DNA of 64,000 nt from Saprospirales bacterium. Its GTDB lineage: Bacteria > Bacteroidota > Bacteroidia > Chitinophagales > Saprospiraceae. This document shows positions 17,820-26,954 of the stretch, piece after piece (position 1 is the stretch's first letter; each line of letters begins with the position of its first letter). The stretch covers positions 496,001 to 560,000 of the forward strand of contig JADJTT010000003.1 in NCBI GenBank assembly GCA_016711045.1, given 5' to 3'. The notes beneath the pieces were generated by a model. It searched no databases. It was given only the letters and a program-made list of their open reading frames with translations, and had not been told where the DNA came from. A program made the position numbers and the translations under genes.

Positions 17820-18011
17820 TTAGACTTGTTCCACCGTTACCAGGTGGTCAACTTTTTTGATCATTCCCAAAATTTGGGGAGACACTTCATGCTCGACGGT
17901 TCTGCGGATTTTACCGAGACCCAGTGCTTTTAGCGTATCTTTTTGCCGCTGAGAGCGGTCGATACCGCTCTTGACCTGCGTAATTTTAACTTTCCCCATT
18001 TCGATTTTCAT
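17820..18011 (-). CDS. rpmD: 50S ribosomal protein L30
   Basis: 63 aa from this ATG. An in-frame ATG at 17999 gives 59 aa (MGKVKITQVKSGIDRSQRQ), closer to the usual length and perhaps the true start. The family core LKALGLGKIRRTVEHEV and the C-terminal MIKKVDHLVTVEQV are clear. Between rpsE and rplO as expected. Confidence 0.95.
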   Translation of the reverse strand: MKIEMGKVKITQVKSGIDRSQRQKDTLKALGLGKIRRTVEHEVSPQILGMIKKVDHLVTVEQV

Positions 18012-18043
18012 TTACGGACCCGGAAATCCGGCGTTCCTATTCA

Positions 18044-18565
18044 TTAACCGTTAAATACTTTATCCATGTTGATGCGGCGCTGACGGGCAACCTCCATCGG
18101 GTTGCGCAGTTTGGTCAGGGCATCGATAGTGGCTTTTACCACGTTGTGCGGGTTGGAAGAACCCTGCGATTTGGCCAACACATTGTGAACGCCTGCGATT
18201 TCCAGGACCGCGCGCATGGAGCCTCCTGCGATAACGCCGGTACCATCTGCAGCCGGTTTGATCAGCACTTTCCCAGCGCCGAACTTACCCAACTGTTCGT
18301 GGGGGATCGTCCCTTTGTAAAGCGGGAATTTGATCAGGTTTTTCCGGGCATCATCCACGGCTTTGGAGATCGCGTCGGTCACTTCCCGGGCTTTGCCCAG
18401 GCCTTGCCCGACCGTACCATTTCCATCGCCCACCACCACAATAGCGGCGAAACTAAATGTACGCCCCCCTTTGGTCACCTTTGCCACGCGGTTCAGGCTC
18501 ACCAGCTTTTCCTTCAATTCCGATTCTGTGGAGCGGACTTTATTTCTCACTTCTTTCTTTGCCAT
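18044..18565 (-). CDS. rpsE: 30S ribosomal protein S5
   Basis: The start at 18565 (MAKKEVRNKVRS) gives 173 aa; an ATG four codons upstream is possible. It has the double-stranded RNA-binding fold (ELKEKLVSLNRVAKVTKGGRTFSFAAIVVVGD split over two strands), the VGQGLGKAREVTDAI segment and a GVIAGGSMRAVLE block. Helps maintain decoding accuracy. Confidence 0.97.
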   Translation of the reverse strand: MAKKEVRNKVRSTESELKEKLVSLNRVAKVTKGGRTFSFAAIVVVGDGNGTVGQGLGKAREVTDAISKAVDDARKNLIKFPLYKGTIPHEQLGKFGAGKVLIKPAADGTGVIAGGSMRAVLEIAGVHNVLAKSQGSSNPHNVVKATIDALTKLRNPMEVARQRRINMDKVFNG

Positions 18566-18586
18566 GATAAGGAGCAATTATTTCCA

Positions 18587-18940
18587 TTAAAAGATTAGGC
18601 CTTTTTCGCGGGCGCCATCTGCCAGGGCTTTCACCCGTCCGTGGTACAGATAACCTCCCCGATCGAAAACGACGGTGGTAATATTCTTTTCCAGGGCTCG
18701 TTCGGCGAGCAATTGGCCGACCTGCTGGGCCTGCTGTGTTTTGTTCTGGGACTGATCGACGGTTTTTTCACGCGACGAAGCAGCGGCCAGGGTATTGCCG
18801 TTCAGATCGTCGATCACCTGGCAGTAGATTTCCTTATTGCTGCGGAAAACACTGAGACGAGGCCGTTCTGTGGTTCCTTTCACCTTCTTCCGGATACGAT
18901 ATTGGATCCGGCGACGGCTTGTAATTTTTTTCGAACTCAT
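18587..18940 (-). CDS. rplR: 50S ribosomal protein L18
   Basis: 117 aa. Basic N-terminus (RRRIQYRIRKKVKGTTERPRLSVFRSN) and the C-terminal VVFDRGGYLYHGRVKALADGAREKGL are diagnostic. Binds 5S rRNA. Between rplF and rpsE. Confidence 0.98.
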   Translation of the reverse strand: MSSKKITSRRRIQYRIRKKVKGTTERPRLSVFRSNKEIYCQVIDDLNGNTLAAASSREKTVDQSQNKTQQAQQVGQLLAERALEKNITTVVFDRGGYLYHGRVKALADGAREKGLIF

Positions 18941-19011
18941 AAGATGAATTATTTAACCTTAGTGTAAGGGACCAAATCGCCCAGACCCAAGGCACGCGTT
19001 CATGCTTCCAA

Positions 19012-19569
19012 TTATTTTTTCGCAGCTGACTTCCCAGCTTTGCGGCGCAGTTCTTCCCCGACATACTTGACACCTTTCCCTTTGTAGGGTTCAGGTTTGC
19101 GCAAGGAGCGGATCTTGGCTGCGACCTGGCCGATCAGTTGTTTGTCGTTGCACTCCAACCGAATGATCGGGTTCTTCCCTTTTTCCTGGGAAGTAGCCAC
19201 ATTGATCTCTTCCGGCAGATAGAAATAGATAGGGTGGGAATAACCAAGGGTCAATTCGAGGAGTTGACCGGTATTGCTTGCGCGATAACCGACCCCGACC
19301 AATTCGAGTTCCTTGACAAATCCCTGCGAAACGCCTTGTACCATATTATTCAGCAGGGAGCGATAGAGTCCGTGCAGGGCGCGGTGCCGTTTTTGGTCGG
19401 TCGGGCGCTTTACATGCAGGATTCCGTCTTCCATTTCGACCTGGATATCCGTGTCTACCTGCTGCGTAAGTTCGCCTTTAGGGCCTTTTATGGTAACGAG
19501 GTTGCCCTTGCTCACATTGACTTGCACGTTTGCCGGCAGATTGATGGGGGCTTTACCTATTCGTGACAT
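19012..19569 (-). CDS. rplF: 50S ribosomal protein L6
   Basis: 185 aa with the two homologous L6 domains. Starts MSRIGKAPINLPANVQV, and the late motif RKPEPYKGKGVKYVGEELRRKAGK is the family signature. Located between rpsH and rplR. Confidence 0.98.
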   Translation of the reverse strand: MSRIGKAPINLPANVQVNVSKGNLVTIKGPKGELTQQVDTDIQVEMEDGILHVKRPTDQKRHRALHGLYRSLLNNMVQGVSQGFVKELELVGVGYRASNTGQLLELTLGYSHPIYFYLPEEINVATSQEKGKNPIIRLECNDKQLIGQVAAKIRSLRKPEPYKGKGVKYVGEELRRKAGKSAAKK

Positions 19570-19613
19570 GGTGGTATCATTTTAAGCTCAACAAATGCTT
19601 GCCCGAAGAGGCA

Positions 19614-20021
19614 TTAATAGACGTAACACAATACTTCACCGCCGACGTTCAGGTCGCGGGCCTTTTTATCGGTCATCACGCCTCTCGAGGTGGAGATGAT
19701 GGCGATACCCAGGCCATTGATCACACGGGGTAGTTCTCTGGAAGGCCGGTATTGGCGCAGACCCGGTTTGGATACGCGCACCAGCTTTTGGATGACAGGA
19801 CTTTGGGTCTGCGGATCGTACTTAAGTGCGATCTTGATCGTTCCCTGGGTTCCTTTCCCCTCTTCGGTAAACTTATACTTCAGGATAAATCCTTGTTCAT
19901 AAAGGATTTCGGTGATAGCCTTCTTGAGTTTAGAAGCTGGAATATCAACGATACGGTGGCCCGCCATTTGGGCGTTGCGAATACGCGTGAGGTAGTCGCC
20001 AATTGAATCTGTTACTGCCAT
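19614..20021 (-). CDS. rpsH: 30S ribosomal protein S8
   Basis: 135 aa, start MAVTDSIGDYLTRIRNA. The C-terminal signature GLGIAIISTSRGVMTDKKARDLNVGGEVLCYVY is intact. A primary 16S rRNA binder, and a translational repressor of spc operons in enterobacteria; whether that applies here is not shown. Confidence 0.98.
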   Translation of the reverse strand: MAVTDSIGDYLTRIRNAQMAGHRIVDIPASKLKKAITEILYEQGFILKYKFTEEGKGTQGTIKIALKYDPQTQSPVIQKLVRVSKPGLRQYRPSRELPRVINGLGIAIISTSRGVMTDKKARDLNVGGEVLCYVY

Positions 20022-20094
20022 TTTATATAGGTCTAGAGTTCAGACGTTCAGAGTGAATCGCAAACCGATAACCCTAAACTAAACCTGTGAAAAA

Positions 20095-20364
20095 TTACCA
20101 ACTCGCTTTTGTTATACCGGGGATTTTTCCCGACAGCGCCATTTCGCGAAATTTGACGCGACAGAGGCCAAAGCGGCGCATATAGCCTTTGGGACGCCCT
20201 GTCAGTTGACAACGATTGTGCAGACGTACAGCCGAACCGTTGCGGGGAAGCTTATCCAATGCATCCCAATCGCCTGTTTCTTTGAGCTGCTTACGCAGTT
20301 CGGCATATTTCTGCACCATGCGTTCCCGCTTCTTTTCTCTTGCTATGATGGACTTCTTAGCCAT
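20095..20364 (-). CDS. rpsN: 30S ribosomal protein S14, zinc-free form
   Basis: 89 aa, the long type without the CxxC pairs of the 61-aa zinc form. Core CQLTGRPKGYMRRFGLCRVKFREMA and C-terminal GKIPGITKASW match the family. Lies between rplE and rpsH. Confidence 0.98.
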   Translation of the reverse strand: MAKKSIIAREKKRERMVQKYAELRKQLKETGDWDALDKLPRNGSAVRLHNRCQLTGRPKGYMRRFGLCRVKFREMALSGKIPGITKASW

Positions 20365-20371
20365 GATTATC

Positions 20372-20938
20372 TCAATTATTAATTCGCTGATTTTTAAACG
20401 GCAGGCCGACCAGTTTCAACAGGGCCAGGGCCTCTGCATCCGTCTTGGCAGTCGTGACAAAAGTGATATCCATACCGGTGATCTTGCTGACTTTATCCAG
20501 GTCGATTTCGGGGAAGATGATGTGTTCGGTAACACCCATGGAGTAGTTACCTCTGCCATCAAAGCTTTTGTCGTTGATTCCGCGGAAGTCACGTACACGA
20601 GGGAGTGCCACGTACACAAGGCGTTCGACGAATTCCCACATGCGGTTATTGCGCAGGGTAACGCGGGCGCCGATGGGCATTCCTTCGCGGAGTTTGAAGT
20701 TAGAGACCGATTTTTTCGCCTTGGTCGCAACGGCTTTTTGGCCGGCGATGAGGGTCAATTCGTTCAACGCGGTATCGACCAGTTTTTTGTCCTGCGTAGC
20801 TTCGCCGACACCCTGGTTGATACAAATTTTGAGCAGGCGTGGCACCTCCATGACGGAGGTGTATTGAAACTGCTCCATCATGGCCGGAACAATTTCATCC
20901 TGGTATTTTTTCCGAAGTCTGGGTTGATAGCTCATCAC
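20372..20938 (-). CDS. rplE: 50S ribosomal protein L5
   Basis: 188 aa. The motifs VPRLLKICINQGVGEA, QKAVATKAKKSVSNFKLREG and a C-terminal GMDITFVTTAKTDAEALALL are standard. It binds 5S rRNA and contacts P-site tRNA. Its start overlaps the rplX stop by four bases (ATGA), indicating translational coupling. Confidence 0.98.
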   Translation of the reverse strand: MMSYQPRLRKKYQDEIVPAMMEQFQYTSVMEVPRLLKICINQGVGEATQDKKLVDTALNELTLIAGQKAVATKAKKSVSNFKLREGMPIGARVTLRNNRMWEFVERLVYVALPRVRDFRGINDKSFDGRGNYSMGVTEHIIFPEIDLDKVSKITGMDITFVTTAKTDAEALALLKLVGLPFKNQRINN

Positions 20939-21285
20939 TTAATTATTTCACCCGATTTTTTCGAATAACGTACTCTTTTTCCGTCGACTTCCTTTCTACC
21001 GACCCGGGTAGGTTGGCCCGTTTTCGGATCGACCACCATCAGGTTGGAGATGTGGATAGGAGCCGGTACTTCGTTGATCCCGCCGGGGTTGTCGTTCGAT
21101 GCTTTGGTATGTTTCTTTACCATATTCACGTTGTCGACCACCGCGCGGTTCTTTAGCGGAAGCACTTCCAGCACTTCACCTTGGGAACCACGATAGGAAC
21201 CCGCGATCACTACGACCTTGTCGCCTTTCTTGACGTGCAACTTAGGAACGAAGCGCTTTTGTTGATTGGTTTTCTTCTTTATCAT
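20935..21285 (-). CDS. rplX: 50S ribosomal protein L24
   Basis: 116 aa with the KOW motif near residues 17-45 (LHVKKGDKVVVIAGSYRGSQGEV in outline) and the following KKHTKASNDNPGGI. One of the two assembly-initiator proteins of the 50S subunit. Overlaps rplE by four bases. Confidence 0.97.
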   Translation of the reverse strand: MIKKKTNQQKRFVPKLHVKKGDKVVVIAGSYRGSQGEVLEVLPLKNRAVVDNVNMVKKHTKASNDNPGGINEVPAPIHISNLMVVDPKTGQPTRVGRKEVDGKRVRYSKKSGEIIK

Positions 21286-21327
21286 ACCCTATGGGTTTCA
21301 CCGGGGAAGCAAACATCCCCGCACAAT

Positions 21328-21693
21328 TTACAATACTTCAGGAGCCAGAGATACGATCCGCATATAATCCCGTTCGCGCAATTCGCGAGCAACCGGTCCA
21401 AAAATACGCGTACCTCTCGGTTCATCTGAGGCGGTAAGCAACACCACGGCATTATCGTCGAAGCGAATATAAGAGCCGTCTTTCCGGCGAATTTCTTTTT
21501 TCGTGCGAACGACGACTGCTTTGGACACCGTGCCTTTTTTGACCCCACCGGGGGTGGCATCTTTCACGGAGACGACGATCTTGTCGCCTACTGAAGCATA
21601 CCGGCGCCGGGATCCTCCCAAAACACGAATGCAGAGCACTTCTTTTGCGCCGCTATTATCTGCTACTTTGAGCCGGCTTTCCTGCTGAATCAT
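21328..21693 (-). CDS. rplN: 50S ribosomal protein L14
   Basis: 121 aa. MIQQESRLKVADNSGAKEVL start, GDKIVVSVKDATPGGVKKG and the closing FGPVARELRERDYMRIVSLAPEVL region are canonical. Confidence 0.98.
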   Translation of the reverse strand: MIQQESRLKVADNSGAKEVLCIRVLGGSRRRYASVGDKIVVSVKDATPGGVKKGTVSKAVVVRTKKEIRRKDGSYIRFDDNAVVLLTASDEPRGTRIFGPVARELRERDYMRIVSLAPEVL

Positions 21694-21711
21694 GGCGAAT
21701 GAGTTTTAATC

Positions 21712-21969
21712 TTATTTAGCTCGTTCAATTATCTCGACCAAGCGCCAGCGCTTGTTCTTGCTCAGGGGGCGCGATTCCATGATCAGTACCTTATCGCCCA
21801 CATTGCAATCATTGTTTTCATCGTGCGCCATGAACCGTTTGGTCCATTTTACCGATTTGCCATAGATGGGGTGCTGCAAGCGGCGTTCCACCTGGACGCG
21901 GATCGTCTTGTTCATGGCGTTACCCACTACAACCCCGGAACGGGTTTTTCTAAGCTTCCTTTGCTCCAT
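21712..21969 (-). CDS. rpsQ: 30S ribosomal protein S17
   Basis: 85 aa. OB-fold protein with RKTRSGVVVGNAMNKTIRVQV, HPIYGKSVKWTKRFMAHDE and GDKVLIMESRPLSKNKRWRLVE. Between rpmC and rplN. Confidence 0.98.
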   Translation of the reverse strand: MEQRKLRKTRSGVVVGNAMNKTIRVQVERRLQHPIYGKSVKWTKRFMAHDENNDCNVGDKVLIMESRPLSKNKRWRLVEIIERAK

Positions 21970-22020
21970 GTCTCTTATTTGATAAATGCAGAAGTTGCCT
22001 TCTGTTTTCGTTTAGCTTTT

Positions 22021-22281
22021 TTACTTGCGCCTTCTTCTTGCCAGGATTTTCGTCCGACCGGCCAGTTCTTCACTTGTCATTGCTTTGACTTCCCGGCTAC
22101 GGATTTCCGTCTGCAGGCGGGCTATATCCCTGCGAACTTCCCGGAGGATATTCGGCTTATCCAGGCCTTTGATCGCATGGTCAAAACGCAACTTTTGGTA
22201 TTCCAGTTCCGTTTTCTCCAATTCTGCAACCAAATCGCCGTCGGAATATTCTTTCAACTCCAAAAATTTCTTAGTCGCCAT
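22021..22281 (-). CDS. rpmC: 50S ribosomal protein L29, extended C-terminus
   Basis: 86 aa, about 20 longer than usual. Residues 1-65 are the helical L29 hairpin (ELKEYSDGDLVAELEKTELEY, VRRDIARLQTEIRSRE). The extra tail is basic (AGRTKILARRRRK). L29 sits near the tunnel exit and forms part of the docking site for SRP and trigger factor. Confidence 0.95.
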   Translation of the reverse strand: MATKKFLELKEYSDGDLVAELEKTELEYQKLRFDHAIKGLDKPNILREVRRDIARLQTEIRSREVKAMTSEELAGRTKILARRRRK

Positions 22282-22307
22282 GCCTATAGCTTATTAATAT
22301 TGAACAA

Positions 22308-22727
22308 TTACCCCTCATAATCCGGGCGAATACTAACTTTAGTCAGGACCGGCAGTTTTTGCGCAGCCAGGCGGAGTGCTTCCACCGCGGTTTCCCGGGT
22401 CACTCCATCGAGCTCGAACATTATCCGACCTGGTTGTACAGGTGCTACCCAGTGGTCAACGGCTCCTTTCCCCTTACCCATACGTACTTCCAACGGTTTG
22501 GAGGTAATGGGCTTATCGGGAAAAATCCGGATCCAGACCTTTCCTTCCCGTTTCATATAACGGGTCATTGCAATACGTGCCGCTTCTAGCTGCCGGCTGG
22601 TGATATGCCCTGCTTCCAGGGATTTGAGGCCGAAAGAGCCAAACGCCACAGTATTGCCATTATAGGCCAACCCGTCGTTCCGACCCTTCTGCTGCTTCCG
22701 GTATTTTGTTCTCTTAGGCTGTAGCAT
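22308..22727 (-). CDS. rplP: 50S ribosomal protein L16
   Basis: 139 aa. MLQPKRTKYRKQQKGRNDG, the conserved GSFGLKSLEAGHITSRQLEAARIA block and RMGKGKGAVDHWVAPV match the family. Follows rpsC after a spacer of about 150 bases that holds nothing recognisable. Confidence 0.98.
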   Translation of the reverse strand: MLQPKRTKYRKQQKGRNDGLAYNGNTVAFGSFGLKSLEAGHITSRQLEAARIAMTRYMKREGKVWIRIFPDKPITSKPLEVRMGKGKGAVDHWVAPVQPGRIMFELDGVTRETAVEALRLAAQKLPVLTKVSIRPDYEG

Positions 22728-22880
22728 TTTCTTACCGTTTTAGAAAACAACACCGCCACGCGGCGGGGTTGTTAAACCTGGGATATCTTTCCTGGTTTTA
22801 AAAAAAGCGTGGCAAAGGTACGGCTATTCCCGGTACTTTTGCCCGAAAAACGTAAAAATATTTTCAAATCCGCTGTAGGT

Positions 22881-23706
22881 CTAGCGGCGACGGTCTCCAC
22901 CGCGTCTCCACCGCGGTCTCCACCGCGGTCTCCACCACGATCTCCCCGTTCGCTGCGTTCTCCTCCACGGCCACGACCACCCGAACGGGGGCCTGCACCG
23001 CGGCGTTTGGCGGCGCCACCACCACTGGGGGTACCGCTTTTCTCATTCTTCTCCGTACCGATATTCGGGAGAGATCGCGCTTGCCGAAAACTTCTCCTTT
23101 GCAGATCCACACCTTGATGCCGATCTTACCGTATACCGTCATAGCTTCCGTCAGGGCATAATCAATATCTGCGCGGAAGGTATGGAGCGGCGTTCTGCCT
23201 TCTTTATATTCTTCACGACGTGCCATTTCAGCGCCACCCAACCGGCCGGAAATACGCACCTTGATGCCTTCGGCGCCAGCGCGGATAGTCGACTGGATAG
23301 ACATTTTGATAGCACGGCGGTAGTTGATACGCGCTTCAATCTGCTTGGCGATACTTTCCCCTACGATATTAGCATCCAACTCGGGTTTACGGATCTCCAC
23401 GATGTTGATCTGTACATCCTTCTTGGTCAGTTTGCGCAACTCTTCGCGGATGCGATCCACTTCTTGTCCTCCTCTACCGATGATGATACCGGGGCGGGAA
23501 GTGTGGATGGTCACGGTGATCCGCTTCAAGGTACGCTCGATAATAATACGGGCGATCCCGCCTTTTTCGATACGAGCCTTGAGGTAATTTCGAATCTGTT
23601 CGTCTTCCACCACTTTGGATCCGAAGTCTTTCCCCCCGAACCAGTTGGAATCCCAACCACGGATAATCCCCAAGCGGTTGCCAATCGGATTTGTTTTTTG
23701 ACCCAT
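22881..23706 (-). pseudogene. rpsC: 30S ribosomal protein S3, two frameshifts in the C-terminal extension
   Basis: The KH domain (GRPGIIIGRGGQEVD-like at about 70-85) and C-terminal S3 domain are intact to GEVFGKRDLS near residue 211. Here the expected SPNIG is lost because a G/C run is one base short at 23067-23069. A second missing base near 22904 breaks the tail again. Restoring both gives 276 codons and a Gly/Arg-rich tail ending RGGDRGGDRGGDRGGDRRR with a TAG at 22881, the form expected in this group. As printed, the frame runs to 22864. The protein is essential, so sequencing error is far more likely than true loss. Confidence 0.85.
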
Positions 23707-23736
23707 TGTCTATTTCATTAATTGCTAATGATTAAC

Positions 23737-24144
23737 TTATTCGCTTTCCACCTCTTCCACTTCCACCTCCGCTTCGGGGTTGGCCTCGCGGGGCAGGGGA
23801 ATACGGTTGGCCACCACGACAGTGACGTGATTCGACCGTTTGCGGATCCGGTTTGCCCGACCATGCGGGGCAGGGCGGAAACGCTTCAATACAGACGCAC
23901 CATCGGAGAAGACTGCTTTGACGTAGAGTTCAAAATCGTCTGCACTCTCCACTCCATCCGTTTTGTTTTCCCAGTTAGCCACTGCCGAAAGGATGATCTT
24001 CTCGAGCCAAACGGCGGCTTCTTTTTTGGTGAAGCGCAGGATATCCAGCGCATCATCTACCCGCTTCCCGCGAACCAAATCTACCACAAGGCGCATTTTG
24101 CGGGCAGATAACGGACAGTTTTTAAGTTTTGATACTGCTTCCAT
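23737..24144 (-). CDS. rplV: 50S ribosomal protein L22
   Basis: The start at 24144 (MEAVSKLKNCPLSARKMRLV) gives 135 aa. The frame is open further upstream, but that part is not L22-like and overlaps rpsS. Conserved VVDLVRGKRVDDAL, GPAPHGRA-type RFRPAPHGRANRIRKRSNHVTVVV, and a short acidic tail (EAEVEVEEVESE). Its beta-hairpin lines the exit tunnel. Confidence 0.97.
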   Translation of the reverse strand: MEAVSKLKNCPLSARKMRLVVDLVRGKRVDDALDILRFTKKEAAVWLEKIILSAVANWENKTDGVESADDFELYVKAVFSDGASVLKRFRPAPHGRANRIRKRSNHVTVVVANRIPLPREANPEAEVEVEEVESE

Positions 24145-24190
24145 CGTTATGATTTCAAAAGTTGAACGATGCTGGTCATGCCAACCGGCA

Positions 24191-24460
24191 TTATTTCTTA
24201 CGGTTACCTGAATGACCTTTAAAGGTCCGTGTGGGTGCAAATTCCCCCAGCTTGTGCCCTACCATGTTTTCAGTGACAAACACGGGGATAAAGGTTTTTC
24301 CATTGTGCACGGCGATCGTTTCCCCAACCATTGCGGGAACGATCATGGAAGCTCTCGACCACGTTTTAATGACCGTTTTTTTGTTGCTCTCCTTTGCCTT
24401 TTGCACGCGCTCCAACAATTTGTAGAAGACGTATGGGCCTTTTTTGATCGAACGTGCCAT
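24191..24460 (-). CDS. rpsS: 30S ribosomal protein S19
   Basis: 89 aa. MARSIKKGPYVFYKLLERV start, IKTWSRASMIVPAMVGETIAVHNG and HKLGEFAPTRTFKGHSG near the end. Located between rplB and rplV. Confidence 0.98.
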   Translation of the reverse strand: MARSIKKGPYVFYKLLERVQKAKESNKKTVIKTWSRASMIVPAMVGETIAVHNGKTFIPVFVTENMVGHKLGEFAPTRTFKGHSGNRKK

Positions 24461-24506
24461 ATTCGTTATCCATTTTTATCCACATGCCGAAGCAAGGGAT
24501 GTGCGA

Positions 24507-25334
24507 TTACTTAGATTTCCTTTTCGAAACAATGAGCCTGCTGGAAGCCTTTTTCACGTTGCGGGTCTTCTGACCTTTGGCCATGATACCGGTTCTGGAC
24601 ATCGGGTGTCCTCCCGAAGCACGACCTTCGCCACCACCCATGGGGTGATCGACAGGGTTCATAGCTACCCCTCGTACACGCGGCCGCCGGCCGCTCCAAC
24701 GCTTCGAGCCTGCTTTTCCAAACACGGTAAGGGAATGGTCTGGGTTGGAAGTACGTCCCATGACCGCTTTGCAGGTCAAAAGCACCCGGCGGGCTTCCCC
24801 GGAAGGCAGCTTTATGATAGCATATTTTCCTTCCCGGCCTGACAGGATTGCCGTGGTACCGGCAGAGCGGACCATCGCAGCTCCTTTGCCCGGAGTCAGT
24901 TCTATGTGGTGAATTTCCGTACCAAGCGGTACTTCGCTCAGCAAAAGTGCATTTCCCGTATTAGGAGGCGCACCGGGTCCTGACAGGATCGTATCACCTA
25001 CTTTGAGTCCGTTCGGTGCAATGATGTAGCGTTTTTCTCCATCGGCATACCAAACCAGGGCGATGAATGCACTGCGATTGGGATCGTACTCGATGGTTTT
25101 CACCGTTGCAGGAATCCCGTCCTTATTGCGTTTGAAGTCGATGACCCGATAAGAACGCTTATGGCCGCCACCGCGTTGGCGGACGGTCATTTTACCTGTG
25201 CCGTTACGGCCACCGGTCTTCGAGATCGGTTTGGTAAGGCTTTTCTCCGGCTTATCCGTGGTAATCTCCGTAAAAGCGTTGACTACCCGATAGCGGGTTC
25301 CAGGAGTGATTGGGTTATATTTCTTTACTGGCAT
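24507..25334 (-). CDS. rplB: 50S ribosomal protein L2
   Basis: 275 aa. The signature VRGVAMNPVDHPMGGGEGR near residues 218-236, including the His required for peptidyl transfer, is intact. Also RQRGGGHKRSYRVIDFKRNKDG. Full length. Confidence 0.98.
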   Translation of the reverse strand: MPVKKYNPITPGTRYRVVNAFTEITTDKPEKSLTKPISKTGGRNGTGKMTVRQRGGGHKRSYRVIDFKRNKDGIPATVKTIEYDPNRSAFIALVWYADGEKRYIIAPNGLKVGDTILSGPGAPPNTGNALLLSEVPLGTEIHHIELTPGKGAAMVRSAGTTAILSGREGKYAIIKLPSGEARRVLLTCKAVMGRTSNPDHSLTVFGKAGSKRWSGRRPRVRGVAMNPVDHPMGGGEGRASGGHPMSRTGIMAKGQKTRNVKKASSRLIVSKRKSK

Positions 25335-25377
25335 TGCGAACGAATTTCGTGTTCTGAAAATTACCGGTTACCGGGGG

Positions 25378-25674
25378 TTAGAGGTCGCTAAAGAAGTTGA
25401 TCTCCTCTCCGGATGCAAGCGTTACAATGGCTTTTTTATAGCTGGGTTTACGGCCCTTTACCACACCTGCCTTTGTATTGCGAGACTTCGCCTTACCTGG
25501 CACTACGGTGGTGTTTACCGATTCGACATTGACGCTGTACATTTTTTCGACGGCGTTTTTGATTTCGATCTTATTCGCCCCTTTATGCACCACAAAGGTA
25601 TACTTCGTCAGTTTCTCCGACAGTTGGTTGGATTTCTCGGTAATGAGCGGTTTGATCAATATTTGCTTTCCCAT
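25378..25674 (-). CDS. rplW: 50S ribosomal protein L23
   Basis: 98 aa. ILIKPLITEKSNQLSE start, KYTFVVHKGANKIEIKNAVE and the basic loop VVPGKAKSRNTKAGVVKGRKPSYKKA. It forms a docking site at the tunnel exit. Confidence 0.97.
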   Translation of the reverse strand: MGKQILIKPLITEKSNQLSEKLTKYTFVVHKGANKIEIKNAVEKMYSVNVESVNTTVVPGKAKSRNTKAGVVKGRKPSYKKAIVTLASGEEINFFSDL

Positions 25675-25694
25675 GATAAGCGAAATTGTGCCTT

Positions 25695-26321
25695 TTAGGC
25701 GAACGTTTCAACAATTTTTCCAATCGACCCTTCCGACAAGACCAGCGCAGAAGAGTTCAATACCTGATACGTATGCAGATCGCCTGCGCGGGTCACCTGG
25801 GTATGTGGCACGTTGCGACTGGAGATAAGCACTTCCTTCTCATAGTCGGCGGTTACAAAGACCGTCTTTTTGCCAAAAACCCCGAGGTTTTGCAGGATTT
25901 CCAGGAATTTCTTTGTCTTGGGCGTTTCGAAGGAGAAATCTTCGACCACCATGATCTGTCCGGCATTGGCTTTTACAGAAAGTGCAGACCGGCGAGCCAG
26001 GCGCATTACTTTCTTATTGAGTTTGAAGCTGTAACTGCGTGGACGAGGACCGAATACACGGCCTCCACCCCGGAAGGTCGGGCTTTTGATATCCCCTTTA
26101 CGCGATCCACCCGTACCTTTTTGGCGGTGCAGCTTGCGTGTAGATCCGGATACTTCGTTGCGTTCCTTGGCTTTGTGTGTGCCTTGGCGCTGATTGGCCA
26201 GGTACAGCTTAACAGCCAGGTAAACGGCATGCTCGTTCGGTTCGATACCGAAGACAGCCTCCGGCAATTCCACCGAACGGCCTGTTTTTTCACCCTGAAT
26301 ATTTAGCACTTCCAATTTCAT
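25695..26321 (-). CDS. rplD: 50S ribosomal protein L4
   Basis: 208 aa. Extended loop with GSTRKLHRQKGTGGSRKGDIKSPTFRGGG that reaches the tunnel, and the globular domain SYSFKLNKKVMRLARRSALS. It is the autoregulator of S10 operons in enterobacteria; nothing here proves that role. Confidence 0.98.
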   Translation of the reverse strand: MKLEVLNIQGEKTGRSVELPEAVFGIEPNEHAVYLAVKLYLANQRQGTHKAKERNEVSGSTRKLHRQKGTGGSRKGDIKSPTFRGGGRVFGPRPRSYSFKLNKKVMRLARRSALSVKANAGQIMVVEDFSFETPKTKKFLEILQNLGVFGKKTVFVTADYEKEVLISSRNVPHTQVTRAGDLHTYQVLNSSALVLSEGSIGKIVETFA

Positions 26322-26327
26322 CGCCTG

Positions 26328-26954
26328 CTATTTTTTTTCGATTATGATCATGGCTCCTTTATGACCGGGCACTGCACCTTTTACCAACAAGATGTTTTGC
26401 TCCGGAAATATCTTCACCACTTTAAGATTCTGGATCTTCACACGGTCGCCACCTGTACGGCCGGCCATGCGCATACCCTTGAATACTTTCGCGGGATAGG
26501 ATGCGGCACCAATAGAACCCGGTGCGCGACCGCGGTTGTGCTGACCGTGCGTGCTGTCTCCAACCCCATGGAAACCATGGCGCTTGACAACCCCCTGAAA
26601 GCCCTTCCCTTTGGTCGTTCCAATTGCGTGGATAAAATCGCCTTCCCGGAAGATCTCTTCCACTTTGATGACCTCGCCCAATTGCTTGTCGACTGCATTA
26701 AAATCGCGGAACTCCACGAGTCTTTGCTTCGGGGCGGTACCAGCTTTTTTAAAGTGGCCGGTCATCGATTGAGTGGTATTTTTCACTTTGGCGTCGCCAA
26801 ATCCAACCTGGAGGGCCGAATACCCATCGGATCCTTCGCTTTTCACCTGTGTAACGACACAGGGGCCTGCTTCGATCACTGTGCAGGCAATGCTACGTCC
26901 AGCTTCGTCAAAGATGCTGGTCATGCCGACTTTTTTTCCGAGAATACCGTTCAC
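26328..26954 (-). CDS. rplC: 50S ribosomal protein L3
   Basis: 208 aa. MNGILGKKVGMTSIFDEAGR start, GKGFQGVVKRHGFHGVGDSTHG signature and GPGSIGAASYPAKVFKGMRMAG-type closing region. Separated from rpsJ by 229 bases without an ORF, unusually long for this operon. Confidence 0.98.
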   Translation of the reverse strand: MNGILGKKVGMTSIFDEAGRSIACTVIEAGPCVVTQVKSEGSDGYSALQVGFGDAKVKNTTQSMTGHFKKAGTAPKQRLVEFRDFNAVDKQLGEVIKVEEIFREGDFIHAIGTTKGKGFQGVVKRHGFHGVGDSTHGQHNRGRAPGSIGAASYPAKVFKGMRMAGRTGGDRVKIQNLKVVKIFPEQNILLVKGAVPGHKGAMIIIEKK

